Shown piece after piece: positions 9,368 through 19,000 of a stretch of DNA of 64,000 bases; positions within the stretch are counted from its first letter, which is position 1; every line of letters begins with the position of its first letter. The position numbers and the translations under genes are program-made. The notes beneath the pieces were generated by a model that saw nothing but the letters and a program-made list of their open reading frames with translations, ran no database searches and was not told the DNA's origin. This DNA comes from Pseudomonas oryzagri (GTDB lineage: Bacteria; Pseudomonadota; Gammaproteobacteria; Pseudomonadales; Pseudomonadaceae), in the NCBI RefSeq assembly GCF_020831405.1, contig NZ_JAJHPU010000019.1, positions 248,001 through 312,000 of the forward strand, given 5' to 3'.

Positions 9368-11203
9368 TCACTCCCCGGCCGCACTGCTCAGCAGCGGAAT
9401 CCCCGACTCGGTCAGGGCGCTCAGCTGGATGATGGTCTGCGGGCCGACCACGCCGTCGGTCTGCAGGCTGTTCTGGTGCTGGAAGGCGAGCACCTCCAAC
9501 TGCAGGGGCTCGTCGTAGCGCTGGCGGGTGGCGGCGGGCATCGGCTTGCCCTGCAGGCGCGCCAGGTTGTTCTCCAGCCAGGGCACCAGCGGCCCGTGGC
9601 CCTCCGGCCGCAATGGCGCGTGGTAGCCGGGCGGCATGCGCCAGAGCAGCAGGCGCGCACCGCGCATCCAGTTGCGCAGCTCGTTCAGCCCCACCCAGCG
9701 CTGTTCGCCGGCGATCTCCAGGCGCGCCAGCCCCTTGTCGCGGTCGATGCCGAGCAGCGCGGCCTGGAAGCCCTGGCCGCGGGCATTGAACAGGTCGACC
9801 ACCGCCGGCAGGTTGTACTGCAGCAGATCGTCGAGGCTACCCGGCTGCGGCAGGCAGGACAGCTGGTGCGCGCGGGCGAAGCTGCACGGCCGCGGCGCCA
9901 CCTTGGGGTCGTATTGCAGCCCCCAGCTGCGGAACAGCGCACGGTAGGCCAGCACCTCGGTGGCCATCAGATCGGTGCCGGCCGGCCACTGCCACTCGCC
10001 GGGCGAGGACACCGCAGGCGCGGCCCCGACCGCCGTCCCACCTCCCGTCCGGCTCGCCTGGGACTCGTCGTCCAGCGGCTCGACCTCGCCTTCCGGCGCC
10101 AGGGGTTGCGCGCCCGGCGCCGGCGCAACCGACTCCACCGCCGGGGACGCCGGCATGCCGAGCAGCGGCGCTGCGCCCGCGCTCGCCGCAGGCGGGGCTG
10201 ACTCGCCAGCGGGAGTCGTCGGCGCCGACGCGCCGGCCGCAGCGGCCGTGTTCGCCAGGTCGCCCTGCCGGCGCAGCCAGCCGCCGTCGCCGGCCATGCC
10301 CGGCAGCCACCAGCCCAGCATCAGCAGCAGCGTGGCCGCCGCCGGCCACAGCATCCACCGGCGCAGCCAGGCGAGCCGCCCTGCGAACGCGCCGCCGCGA
10401 CCGAGTACCTCGGCGGCCGCGCGGCGCAGCACGCCGCTGTCCACCACGCGCCGGCGCTCCACGTAGGCACCGAGCAGGGCTCGATCGCAGATGATATTGA
10501 CCATGCGCGGCACGCCGCCGGTCAGCCGATGCAGCGTGCGCAGCGCGCCGGGGGTGAACAGCGGGGCTTCGCAGCCGCTGACGGCCAGGCGGTGACTGAC
10601 GTACTCGCGCAGCTCCGCCGGGTCGAGGGCGTGCAGGTGATAGCGGGCGGTGATCCGCTGGTTGAGCTGGCGCAGCTCTGGAGTGGACAGTTTCTCCAGC
10701 AATTCGGGCTGGCCGATCAGGACGATCTGCAGCAACTTCTCGCTGCTGGTTTCCAGGTTGGTGAGCAGGCGGATCTGCTCCAGCGCGTCGAGGCTGAGGT
10801 TCTGCGCCTCGTCAATGATCAGCACGGTATTGATGCCATCGGCATGGCTGTCGAGCAGGTGATCGTTCAGCGCGTCGATATATCCCTTGATCCGGGTTTC
10901 GCTGCGCGTGTAACGGATTTTCAGCTCGTCGCAGATCGCTTCCAGCAATTCGCTGATGCTGTACTTGGGGTTGAGGATGAAGGCGATATCCGCGGAATCC
11001 GGAATCTGCTCCAGCAGGCAACGGCACACCGTGGTCTTGCCCGTGCCGACGTCCCCCGTCAGCAGTACGAAGCCGCCATTGCAGTTGATTCCGTAGAGCA
11101 GGCTGGCAAGAGCCTCGCGATGTTCGGCGCTCAGGTAGAGATAGCGGGGATCGGGCGCGATGGTGAACGGCAGTTCCGACAGGCCAAAGTATTTTTTGTA
11201 CAT
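9368..11203 (-). CDS. gspA: Type II secretion ATPase GspA (ExeA)
   Basis: A 611-residue protein that, with GspB, remodels peptidoglycan to let the secretin assemble. The N-terminal AAA ATPase (about residues 30-260) has Walker A GDVGTGKTT and Walker B LIIDEAQN. A transmembrane segment follows near 280, then an Ala/Pro-rich periplasmic linker. A C-terminal peptidoglycan-binding domain (about 540-600) ends with GVVGPQT. The start MYKKYFGL at 11203 matches the family; a second ATG at 11209 lies only 4 nt from the GAGG ribosome site and is a possible alternative. The gene is divergent from the sigma-54 activator gene across 211 bp. Confidence 0.93.
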   Translation of the reverse strand: MYKKYFGLSELPFTIAPDPRYLYLSAEHREALASLLYGINCNGGFVLLTGDVGTGKTTVCRCLLEQIPDSADIAFILNPKYSISELLEAICDELKIRYTRSETRIKGYIDALNDHLLDSHADGINTVLIIDEAQNLSLDALEQIRLLTNLETSSEKLLQIVLIGQPELLEKLSTPELRQLNQRITARYHLHALDPAELREYVSHRLAVSGCEAPLFTPGALRTLHRLTGGVPRMVNIICDRALLGAYVERRRVVDSGVLRRAAAEVLGRGGAFAGRLAWLRRWMLWPAAATLLLMLGWWLPGMAGDGGWLRRQGDLANTAAAAGASAPTTPAGESAPPAASAGAAPLLGMPASPAVESVAPAPGAQPLAPEGEVEPLDDESQASRTGGGTAVGAAPAVSSPGEWQWPAGTDLMATEVLAYRALFRSWGLQYDPKVAPRPCSFARAHQLSCLPQPGSLDDLLQYNLPAVVDLFNARGQGFQAALLGIDRDKGLARLEIAGEQRWVGLNELRNWMRGARLLLWRMPPGYHAPLRPEGHGPLVPWLENNLARLQGKPMPAATRQRYDEPLQLEVLAFQHQNSLQTDGVVGPQTIIQLSALTESGIPLLSSAAGE

Positions 11204-11414
11204 AGTCATCAAGCCTCGCAACCTTCAATGACTATAGAAGTCGGGACAGCAGTTTCCACCGCCATACATCCAGCAGCGGATGTAATGGCTTCTTGCCACT
11301 CCTTTCGTCGGACGAACAGCTATTTCTGTGATGCTGTTCTAAAATTTTACAAGACGCAATAAGGCGCAATAACGGTATGGAGAAGCAGTAAAACCATGTC
11401 TTCAGGTTTTTAAT

Positions 11415-12776
11415 ATGTCTGCTATCACTCGCCCTACCGCCGACGCCCCACGTCGTGCCTTGCTATTAGACCTCGATCCCAGCGAACAGCTCCCCGACGC
11501 ATTGGAGCTGAACGATTGGGCCTTCGACCGCGCCACTTCCGTAGACGACGCCCAGGCGATGCTCAAGACCCATCCGTACCGGGTCGGCGTCGCCCTGCTC
11601 AGTGGCAGCATGGATGAGCGCTACGAGCGCATCGAGTCGCTGCTCGGTGCCAGCGAGCATCTCGCCTGGGTCGCCCTGGTGCGGCCGGGCGAGTTGGAGC
11701 GGCAGGAGTTCCGCCAGCTCATCTACGAACATTTCTACGACTATTTCTCGCTGCCGCTGGGCGACAACATCAGCCACCTGCGCTACGCCCTCGGCCATCT
11801 CGACGGCATGTCGCGCCTGCGCGATCTGGAGCGCGTCAGCCTGATGCCGGTCGAGGAGTTCCAGATGGTCGGCGCCAGCAAGCAGTTCCTGGCCATCTTC
11901 GAGCAGATCCGTCGGGTGGCGGGGGTCGAGGCCCCGGTGCTGATCCGCGGCGAAACCGGCGTCGGCAAGGAGTTGATCGCCCGTGCCATCCACCAACGCT
12001 CGGAACACAGCGACGGCCCGTTCATCGCGGTGAACTGCGGCGCGCTGCCGGAAACCCTGATCCACGCCGAGCTGTTCGGCTACGAAAAGGGCTCCTTCAC
12101 CGGCGCCTACAAGCGCAAGATCGGCCGTGTCGAGGCGGCGCAGAACGGCACCATCTTCCTCGACGAGATCGGCGACCTGCCCCAGCAGATGCAGGTCTAC
12201 CTGCTGCGCTTTCTCGAGCAGAAAACCATCGAGCGGCTCGGCGGCACCCAGAGCATCACCGTCAACGCCCGGGTCATCGCCGCCACCCACGTCAACCTCG
12301 AGCAGGCGGTGACCGAAGGACGCTTCCGCGAGGACCTGTATTACCGGCTCAACGTGCTCACCCTGAGCGTGCCGCGCCTGACCGACCGCGGCGCCGACGT
12401 CGAGCTGCTGGCCCGCTACTTCCTGCACAAGTTCGGCAAGGAGTACGGCAACAGCAGCCGCGGCTTCACCCGCCAGGCGGTGGCGGCCATGCTGCATTAC
12501 AACTGGCCGGGCAATGTTCGCGAACTGATCAACTGCATCCGCCGCGCCCTGGTGATGAGCGAGAACCGCATGATCACCCCCAAGGACCTCGGCCTGACCG
12601 ACGCCGATGCGCTGGAAGCCCCGATACCACTGGAGGAAGCCCGCGCGCATGCCGAGGAGATGGCGGTGCGCAGCTGTCTCGGTCACTGCATGAACAACGT
12701 CTCCAGCGCCGCCAAATTGCTGGGGGTATCGCGGGTGACCCTGTATCGCATGATGGACAAATATGGCATCCGTTGA
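11415..12776 (+). CDS. Sigma-54-dependent transcriptional activator, VpsR-like
   Basis: A 453-residue enhancer-binding protein. The N-terminal domain (about 1-140) looks like a receiver, but where the phosphorylated Asp should end beta-3 it reads VALLSGSMDE, so it is probably a degenerate receiver as in VpsR-type regulators. The central AAA+ domain (about 145-385) has Walker A GETGVGKE (179-186), the sigma-54 contact loop as GSFTGA (226-231) and FLDEIGDLP. A Fis-type HTH (about 410-450) ends the protein. Vibrio VpsR binds c-di-GMP and activates T2SS genes; the same here is inference. It is divergent from gspAB and just upstream of a canonical -24/-12 promoter, making it the prime candidate activator of the sigma-54-like promoters in this island. 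Confidence 0.9.
   Translation: MSAITRPTADAPRRALLLDLDPSEQLPDALELNDWAFDRATSVDDAQAMLKTHPYRVGVALLSGSMDERYERIESLLGASEHLAWVALVRPGELERQEFRQLIYEHFYDYFSLPLGDNISHLRYALGHLDGMSRLRDLERVSLMPVEEFQMVGASKQFLAIFEQIRRVAGVEAPVLIRGETGVGKELIARAIHQRSEHSDGPFIAVNCGALPETLIHAELFGYEKGSFTGAYKRKIGRVEAAQNGTIFLDEIGDLPQQMQVYLLRFLEQKTIERLGGTQSITVNARVIAATHVNLEQAVTEGRFREDLYYRLNVLTLSVPRLTDRGADVELLARYFLHKFGKEYGNSSRGFTRQAVAAMLHYNWPGNVRELINCIRRALVMSENRMITPKDLGLTDADALEAPIPLEEARAHAEEMAVRSCLGHCMNNVSSAAKLLGVSRVTLYRMMDKYGIR
12741..12760. promoter_or_regulatory. Possible upstream activator site (distal) for the small ORF
   Basis: CTGTATCGCATGATGGACAA fits the YTGT-N12-ACAR pattern found upstream of the Exo genes. However, it lies inside the codons for the conserved Fis-type helix of the activator gene, so the match may be accidental. 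Confidence 0.35.
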
Positions 12777-12781
12777 GGATT

Positions 12782-12801
12782 GTGTAAGGGTGATGGAACA
12801 C
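12782..12801. promoter_or_regulatory. Possible upstream activator site (proximal) for the small ORF
   Basis: A TGT-N12-ACA dyad (GTGTAAGGGTGATGGAACAC), 41 bp centre-to-centre from the preceding candidate and about 87 bp upstream of the -12 element at 12877. It starts 6 bp after the activator gene's stop codon. The outer bases deviate from the Exo sites. Confidence 0.45.
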
Positions 12802-12862
12802 TCGGCCCTCCTCGGCGGCTCACCCCTGAATAAAATTCCTTCTTTATCAAGTTCATAGTTCG

Positions 12863-12879
12863 TTGGCGCGAGACTTGCT
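12863..12879 (+). promoter_or_regulatory. Sigma-54 (-24/-12) promoter
   Basis: TTGGCGCG-AGAC-TTGCT has the invariant GG (12865-12866) and GC (12877-12878) separated by exactly 10 nt, and matches the sigma-54 consensus almost fully. The predicted transcript starts near 12890, leaving a compact leader that carries AGGAG at 12896-12900 before the ATG at 12912. Confidence 0.85.
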
Positions 12880-12911
12880 GCTATTCCATTCGAACAGGAG
12901 AGATAGCAGCC

Positions 12912-13142
12912 ATGTTCGAGCCAGACCTGCTTCGCCCGATGTCCCCCGTGGACAGCGGAAACCGCCCTCCTCCCTTCGGGCTCGAGCCCACCCCGAGCGG
13001 CTTCCCGTTGTTCAGCGAGGCACCCTTCGTGGTCTGGTACCACCAGCATCGCAAATTGCGCCGCCAAGGCCATATTCACCCTACCTGTCAGCCCCCGATC
13101 CGTCTGTGGGACGAAGCCGACGAACCCTCCTCACAGTCTTGA
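12912..13142 (+). CDS. Small protein of unknown function behind a sigma-54 promoter
   Basis: A 76-residue soluble-looking protein, rich in Pro and Ser at both ends, with a central aromatic/basic patch (FVVWYHQHRKLRRQG). No signal peptide, membrane helix or known domain is recognised. It is supported as a gene by AGGAG 11 nt before the ATG and by the -24/-12 promoter 33 bp upstream. It lies directly after the sigma-54 activator gene, so it may be a target or feedback partner of that regulator. Confidence 0.65.
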   Translation: MFEPDLLRPMSPVDSGNRPPPFGLEPTPSGFPLFSEAPFVVWYHQHRKLRRQGHIHPTCQPPIRLWDEADEPSSQS

Positions 13143-13656
13143 CCCCTGCCTCTCTTCCCGCCCCTTTCTCCCCCGAAATGCGATGAGTGGTCGCTTTCAC
13201 CACCGCGCGACCGCCTGTCAGAGGTCCGCTCTGGTCCGTAGCTTTGCGCGCTCCTCTCGATAAGTTTCAGATCATTTTTTAACCAAAAACCCTACTACTT
13301 ATATCTGCTTTGTATAAAAAACGCACAACTCACGTGCTAGATTCCGCCGCCTTAACGCATGTACCAAAAACTGGACAGAGAGTGCATGCGGCTTGTTACA
13401 GGAAATTCCCCGTTGCACATGCAGCGAACAGGGAGGTTGCGAGGCCACTCGCCGGCGTTACAGCCGCGCGGCCACGAGGGCTTTAACCGGGTAAGCACAG
13501 CGACCCGATTTACCGACACCGACGCGCAGAAAGCCCTTCGCCCCTCCGTGCCCGGCAGTACCCTCCGGCCTCCTCGGCATCGCTGATGTTCAAGGAGTCG
13601 ACTCCTCGGGGACTGTCGCACCGGGAATCTTTCTGCGCGTGTTTCAGGAGAGATTC
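13143..13656. other. Intergenic region upstream of the metalloprotease
   Basis: About 510 bp without a convincing gene. The stretch around 13268-13330 is strikingly AT-rich for this genome and is the likely promoter area. No -24/-12 element with correct spacing was found. A single TGT-N12-ACA match at 13359 has no matching promoter. Confidence 0.5.
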
Positions 13657-15945
13657 GTGCGCAGTTTCCCGCCCCGTTTCGTACCGTCCCTGGCCCTCGC
13701 GGCCCTCTTCGGCAGCCTCGCCCCCAGTGTGGTGCTGGCCGACGACACCCCCTCCGACTCCGCCGCGCAGACGGCGGTCGACGCCTCCGCCAGCAGCAGT
13801 ACCGAGACGCTGGTGGGCCTGACCAAGCGCTGGAAGAATGCCGACGCCAACCAGCGTGCCGAGCTGCAGTCGCAGCTGAGCGGCGCGGTCGAGCAGCGCC
13901 GCAGCCAGCTCCAGGAGCTGATCCGCACCAAGCCGGCCGAAGTGCTGCGCGTGGCCATTCCGGAAGACAAGCAGAACGACATGCCCCCGGAGGTGATCGC
14001 CCGTCTGGAGCAGCGCCTGGATCTGGAAGGCGAGCTGGAAGTGTTCTACGAGGACTACGAGGACGGCACGCAGAAGCTGCGTCACACCCTGAAGACCAGC
14101 TTCGGCGAACGCTTCGAGCTGCACTTCGCCGAAGCGCGCCGCGAATGGCGCAGCGGCCTCAAGGTGCGTGCCCAGGGCTGGATGCTCGAGCGCAGCGGCG
14201 ACAATAGCGGCATCCAGGGCGACATCGCCCTCACCGACGACGACAACGGCCTGCTGCTGGCCGATGGCGGCACCACCACCGCCGCCCCCATCCTCGCCGA
14301 CCTGCCCAACACCAAGGGCGCCCAGCGCACCCTGGCGATCCTGGTCAACTTCCAGGATGCGCCGACCGTCAAACCGTGGACCGCCAGCGAAGTCAACAGC
14401 ACGGTCTTCGGCAGCGTCAGCGACTTCTTCAAGGAAAACTCCAGCCAGCAGACCTGGCTGACCGGTAACGTCGCCGGCTGGTACACCATCCCCGTCAGCA
14501 GCAGCTCGTGCGACGGCTTCGCCATCGAGAACGCCGCCAAGTCGGCCGCCCAGGCCGGCGGCTTCGTGCTCAGCAACTACGACCGCTTCCTGTACATCTT
14601 CCCGCAGAACAGCGCCTGCGGTTACAGCGGCATGGGCCAGGTCGGCGCCTTCCCGTCCAGCGCCTGGATCCACAACAGCATGACGCTGCGCACCATCGGC
14701 CATGAAATGGGCCACAACCTCGGCCTGTATCACGCCCACTCCCGCGACTGCGGCAGCACCACCCTGGGCAGCACCTGCACCAACCAGGACTACGGCGATA
14801 CCGTCGACATCATGGGTTACACCGGCACCGTCGGCCACTTCAACGGCTTCAACAAGGAGCGCCTGGGCTGGCTGGCCAGCGGCAACGTCATCAACGTCGC
14901 CAGCAGCGGCACCTTCTCCCTCAAGCCCAACAGCGCCGCCACCACCGGTGCCAAGCTGCTGAAGATCGCCAATGGCACCGACTCCAGCGGCGCGGCCAGC
15001 TACTACTACGTCGAGTACCGCCAGCCGACCGGCTTCGATGCGAAGATCACCGACCGCGGCGTGGTCGACCCGGCCAACATGTTCAACGGCGTCACCGTGC
15101 GCCAGGCCAGCCCGAGCAACGGCAACAGCGGCTACCTGCTGGACATGACCGCCGGCAGCGACTTCGTCGACATGAAGGACGCCGCCCTGACCGGCGGGCG
15201 CAACTTCGCCAGCAGCGGCATCAGCATCACCACCCAGTCGACCGACTCCAGCCAGGCGATGGTCACCGTCGATCTCGGCGCCGCCTCCGGCAGCGGCCAG
15301 ACCTGCACCCGCAGCGCCCCGACGGTCAGCCTCAGCCCCGGCCAGAGCACCTGGCTGACCGCCGGCAGCAGCTACACCTACACGGTCACGGTGACCAACA
15401 AGGACAGCAGCGGTTGCGCCAGCAGCGCCTTCAGCCTCGCCGCCAGCAAGCCCAGCGGCTGGACCGCGAGCCTGGGCGGTACCAGCCTGAGCCTGGCGCC
15501 CGGCGCCAGCGGCAGCACCACCCTGCGGGTCACCTCGCCAAGCACCGCCGTCGACGGCTTCTACACCGTCGGCGCCAGTGCCGCGGCCAACGCCCTGACC
15601 GCCAGCGGCAGCGCCAGCTTCGTGGTGGACAACCCGGCTACCGCGACCAACCTGCCGCCCAAGGCGGTGAACGACAGCGCGGCGCTGAGCAGCCTCACCG
15701 CGGTCAACGTGCCGGTGCTGGCCAACGACAGCGATCCGGAAGGCGCCAAGCTGAGCGTGGTGTCCTTCACCCAGGGCGGCAAGGGCAGCGTCAGCCGCAA
15801 CAGCGACGGCACCCTGCGCTACACCCCGTCCAAGGCGCTGAAGTCCACCGACCAGTTCAGCTACACCATCAGCGACGGCACCAACAGCGCCAGCGCCACG
15901 GTGAGCATCAGCCTGAGCAGCGCCGGCAAGGGCAGCGCTCGCTAA
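13657..15945 (+). CDS. Secreted zinc metalloprotease with C-terminal Ig-like domains
   Basis: A 762-residue exported protease. A Sec signal peptide (about residues 1-28, ending VLA) precedes an acidic propeptide-like region. The catalytic core has the zinc motif HEMGHNLGLYH at residues 349-359, a metzincin-like HExxHxxGxxH, with a downstream Met-turn candidate DIMGY. After the protease domain come a NEW3-like beta domain (about 550-660) and a cadherin-like bacterial Ig domain (about 670-755) with PPKAVNDSAAL and VLANDSDPEG. GTG 13657 is chosen as start because AGGAG at 13646-13650 is 6 nt away; a GTG at 13639 would overlap that site. Position beside gspAB and the Exo genes suggests it is a T2SS substrate. 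The peptide target is unknown. Confidence 0.87.
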   Translation: MRSFPPRFVPSLALAALFGSLAPSVVLADDTPSDSAAQTAVDASASSSTETLVGLTKRWKNADANQRAELQSQLSGAVEQRRSQLQELIRTKPAEVLRVAIPEDKQNDMPPEVIARLEQRLDLEGELEVFYEDYEDGTQKLRHTLKTSFGERFELHFAEARREWRSGLKVRAQGWMLERSGDNSGIQGDIALTDDDNGLLLADGGTTTAAPILADLPNTKGAQRTLAILVNFQDAPTVKPWTASEVNSTVFGSVSDFFKENSSQQTWLTGNVAGWYTIPVSSSSCDGFAIENAAKSAAQAGGFVLSNYDRFLYIFPQNSACGYSGMGQVGAFPSSAWIHNSMTLRTIGHEMGHNLGLYHAHSRDCGSTTLGSTCTNQDYGDTVDIMGYTGTVGHFNGFNKERLGWLASGNVINVASSGTFSLKPNSAATTGAKLLKIANGTDSSGAASYYYVEYRQPTGFDAKITDRGVVDPANMFNGVTVRQASPSNGNSGYLLDMTAGSDFVDMKDAALTGGRNFASSGISITTQSTDSSQAMVTVDLGAASGSGQTCTRSAPTVSLSPGQSTWLTAGSSYTYTVTVTNKDSSGCASSAFSLAASKPSGWTASLGGTSLSLAPGASGSTTLRVTSPSTAVDGFYTVGASAAANALTASGSASFVVDNPATATNLPPKAVNDSAALSSLTAVNVPVLANDSDPEGAKLSVVSFTQGGKGSVSRNSDGTLRYTPSKALKSTDQFSYTISDGTNSASATVSISLSSAGKGSAR

Positions 15946-15967
15946 GCGAGTCGCCGCCGGAGCAAAA

Positions 15968-15996
15968 AAAAGCGCAGGGCATTGCCCTGCGCTTTT
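15968..15996. terminator. Bidirectional terminator between the protease gene and exo1
   Basis: A 13-bp perfect stem (AAAAGCGCAGGGC / GCCCTGCGCTTTT) with loop ATT, flanked by an A run on the left and T-rich sequence on the right. It can serve both the plus-strand protease gene and the minus-strand exo1. Confidence 0.92.
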
Positions 15997-16011
15997 GCTT
16001 TGTCTGCGGGA

Positions 16012-16035
16012 CCTGGCGTCGTCCCTGACGCCAGG
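16012..16035. other. Conserved hairpin after the exo1 stop codon
   Basis: A 9-bp stem CCTGGCGTC / GACGCCAGG with a 6-nt loop, between the exo1 stop and its terminator. An equivalent hairpin follows exo2. It may protect the 3' end of the mRNA. Confidence 0.6.
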
Positions 16036-16046
16036 CGCTTCGCTGG

Positions 16047-19000
16047 TTACGGCTGCGAGTTGTCGTTCGGCAGCGGGCAATCCCCAGCGTTGTTGGCGTT
16101 ATCCAGCTGCGAGGCCAGGGTCAGGATGGTGCCCCGGTCCCCGCTGGCCAGTGCGGCATTGACCTGCGAGACGATTTCCGACTCGGTCAGCGGGAAGTCC
16201 ACATCCGGGTGGCTGGCGTTGAGCAGCGAGGCCACGGCGGCACGCAGGAGAATCCGCGCAGCACCGACCAGGTCGCCGCCGCCAGGATAGTCGAGGGCCT
16301 CCAGCAGGGTATCGCCACTCAGCTCGCTGCTGATCGAGCCACTCGGCAGGCTGAACACCGAATCCACGGTCTGGCTCGGGCTGTAGCCTACCCAGCTACC
16401 GACGCTGTTCTTCCAGAAGCCGGGAGTGCAAGCACCGGTCGGCGGCGGCGGAACCACGCAGGTGGCGCTGGCGGTGGCCGTGAACGCGCCACTTACGATG
16501 GCATCGGCGCCGCTGGCCAGCACGGTGTTGGTGAAGGTGCCGGTACCCGGGCTGTAGCTGCCGTTGTAGTTGGCCGAAGCCTGCGGAGCCAGATCGCCGA
16601 TCGGGAAGGTCACGTCATCCGAGGTATCCCCCGGAGTGCCGTTGTCGTCCACCACCGTCACGCCCAGCAGGGCGACGTTGCCGGTGTTGGTCACCGTACC
16701 GTTGAACAGGATCGGCTGGTCGAAGGCCGTGGCATCGACGCACTGCTTGGTCACCGCGATGCCCGGAGCCACGTCAGCGGCGCAGCTGGCCGTCTCGGTG
16801 TCCGACACGGGCTGGGCGGTCACCACATCCTGGCCGGTTGCCGTTACCACGTCGGTCGAGTTGGGACTGCCGCTGGTGAAGCTACCGTTGAACGGCAGCG
16901 ACTCCCCGACCTGCAGGGTGGCACCGCTGAGCACCGTGACGTCGTCACTGGTGTCCGCCGGCGTACCGTTGTCGTCCACCACCGAGACGTTCACCAGATC
17001 CACGTTGCCGGTGTTGGTCACCGTACCGTTGAACAGCACGTCGATGGCCGTACCCGCGCCATTGACGGCAGCGGTGCACTGCTTGGTGACCAGGATGGCC
17101 GGAGCCACGTCGGCGGCGCAGGTAGCCGTCTCGGTATCCGACACGGCAGTACCGGCCAGCGAATCGTTGGCGGTTGCCGTCACCACATCGGTCGAGCTCG
17201 GGGTGCTGCTGGCGAACGTGCCCTCGAAGGGCAGCGAACCGCCCACCGGCAGCGTCGCATTGCTGATCAGCGTCACATCATCGCTGGGGTCGCCCGGGGT
17301 GCCGTGATCGTCAATGACGGTGACGTTGTTGAGGATCACGTTGCCGTCGTTCCTCACGCTGCCGTTGAAGCTCACGTCGATACCATCGCCACTACCGTTG
17401 ACCGCAGCGGTGCACTGCTTGGTGACCGTGATCACCGGATTGGTGTCCGCCGCGCAGCTGGCCTCGGCATTGGCGCTCACCGGAGTATCGGTCAGCACAT
17501 CGCTACCGCTGGCCACCACATGGTCGGTGGAGCTGGCACTGCCGGTAACCCCGAAACTACCGCTATAGGGCTTGACCTCTCCGACGTTGAGGGTGGTCGG
17601 GCCGAACACCGTCACATCGTCCCCGGGATCCGCCGTGCCGTTGTCGTCGACCACGGTGACGTTTTCCAGAGCCACATTGCCGGTGTTGGTCACGTTGCCG
17701 CTGAACGCCACATCGACGCCCGAGCCGTCCTGCCTGAGTGTCGCGGTGCAGACCTTGTCGACCGCGATCGCCGGAGTGACCTCCGGTGCGCAGCTCGCAT
17801 CGGCCTTGGCTTCGACGGTGGCGCTGCCGCGGCTACCCGTGGCGGTTACCTGGTCGGTGGCCGGGATGGTCGTGGTGGTGTAGCTGCCGCTGTAGGGCTG
17901 GGTTTCGCCGGGTTGCAGGGTGACCGGGCCGAAGACCACCTGGTCGTCGGTGGCATCGTCCGGGGTGCCGTTGTCGTCGGTCACGGTGACGTTGTCCATC
18001 GCCAGACCGCCGCTGTTGGTGACCTCGCCGCTGAAGTTGACCACCACGCTGTTGCCGCCGTCCTCGGTGCTGACTGCAGCACTGCAGGTCTTGGTCACGG
18101 CGACGGCGCACAGGTCGAAGTTGCCCAGCACGAGGTCCTTCAGCTGTGCGGTTTCCGAACGCGACGAGCGGGTTTCAGCCAGGAAGCTGCTGAAGCACGG
18201 AGTGGCCCCGCCAAGCAGCTGGGTCACGTTGATGCCGCCTTCGAAGAAGCTCTCCTTGGGCAGGTCGGATGCCGGGCCGCGCTTGGGCGTGTAGTCCCAG
18301 GCCGGGGCATTGGTGAGGTTGTCGACGTTGGTGATGGCGCAGGCCAGCTTGTTGCCGGCGCCGTCGCACTTGGCGTTGGTCGAGCTGAAGATCTCGTCCA
18401 GGTTGTCGGCCACGTTGTCGTTATCGGCGTCCGCCGGATCCCACTCGTAGACCTTGATCTCCGGCTGGGCATTGGCGCCCTGGGGATATTCCACCAGAAC
18501 CAGCAGGTCGCCGCGCTGATCGCCGTCGCGCGCGGTGTGCTCGCCGCTGAAGGTGCCGTCCTCGTTCAGTCCCACGTCGCTCTGGAAGAACCAGAAGCCG
18601 GCGAAGGCGTCGCCGTTGTTGGCGAAACGATCGAGACCGAAGTAGATGATGAGGTCACCGGCGTGGTGGACCACCTCGCCGTTGTAGCTGACGTCGGTGG
18701 GGTTGATGTAGCCGGCGGCGTAGGCGTTGGTGATGTCGTCCTTGTCCGGCACACTGCCGTCGGTGTGGCGCCACTCGCTGACGTCGTTGACGTCCTTGGA
18801 GCCGCCGCCGATGAAGATGGAGAGCGGCGCCGGGTCGGCCAGGATGCCGGTCGAGGCGGCCGGGGTGCCTACGTTGGTGCCCAGGAAGATGGAGTCCCAG
18901 TCATCGCCGGGGGTGGCGCCATCATCCACCGTATTGCCATCGAGTTCGAACAACCCCGGAGGGTTGCCATCCACGGCGAACACTCCCGCCGTCGTCGCGA

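Noticed and set aside
11334-11352. Activator dyad between gspA and the activator gene
   Set aside because: CTGT and ACAA are 11 nt apart rather than 12, and neither divergent gene has a -24/-12 element.
13214-13232. -24/-12 promoter for the protease (TGGTCCGTAGCTTTGCG)
   Set aside because: GG to GC spacing is 11 nt, and sigma-54 elements do not tolerate this.
13359-13378. Activator dyad upstream of the metalloprotease
   Set aside because: One TGT-N12-ACA match only, without the TTCA core, and no -24/-12 element with correct spacing lies between it and the start codon.
13359-13586. 75-codon ORF upstream of the protease
   Set aside because: No ribosome binding site, Arg/Pro-rich composition and no recognisable feature.
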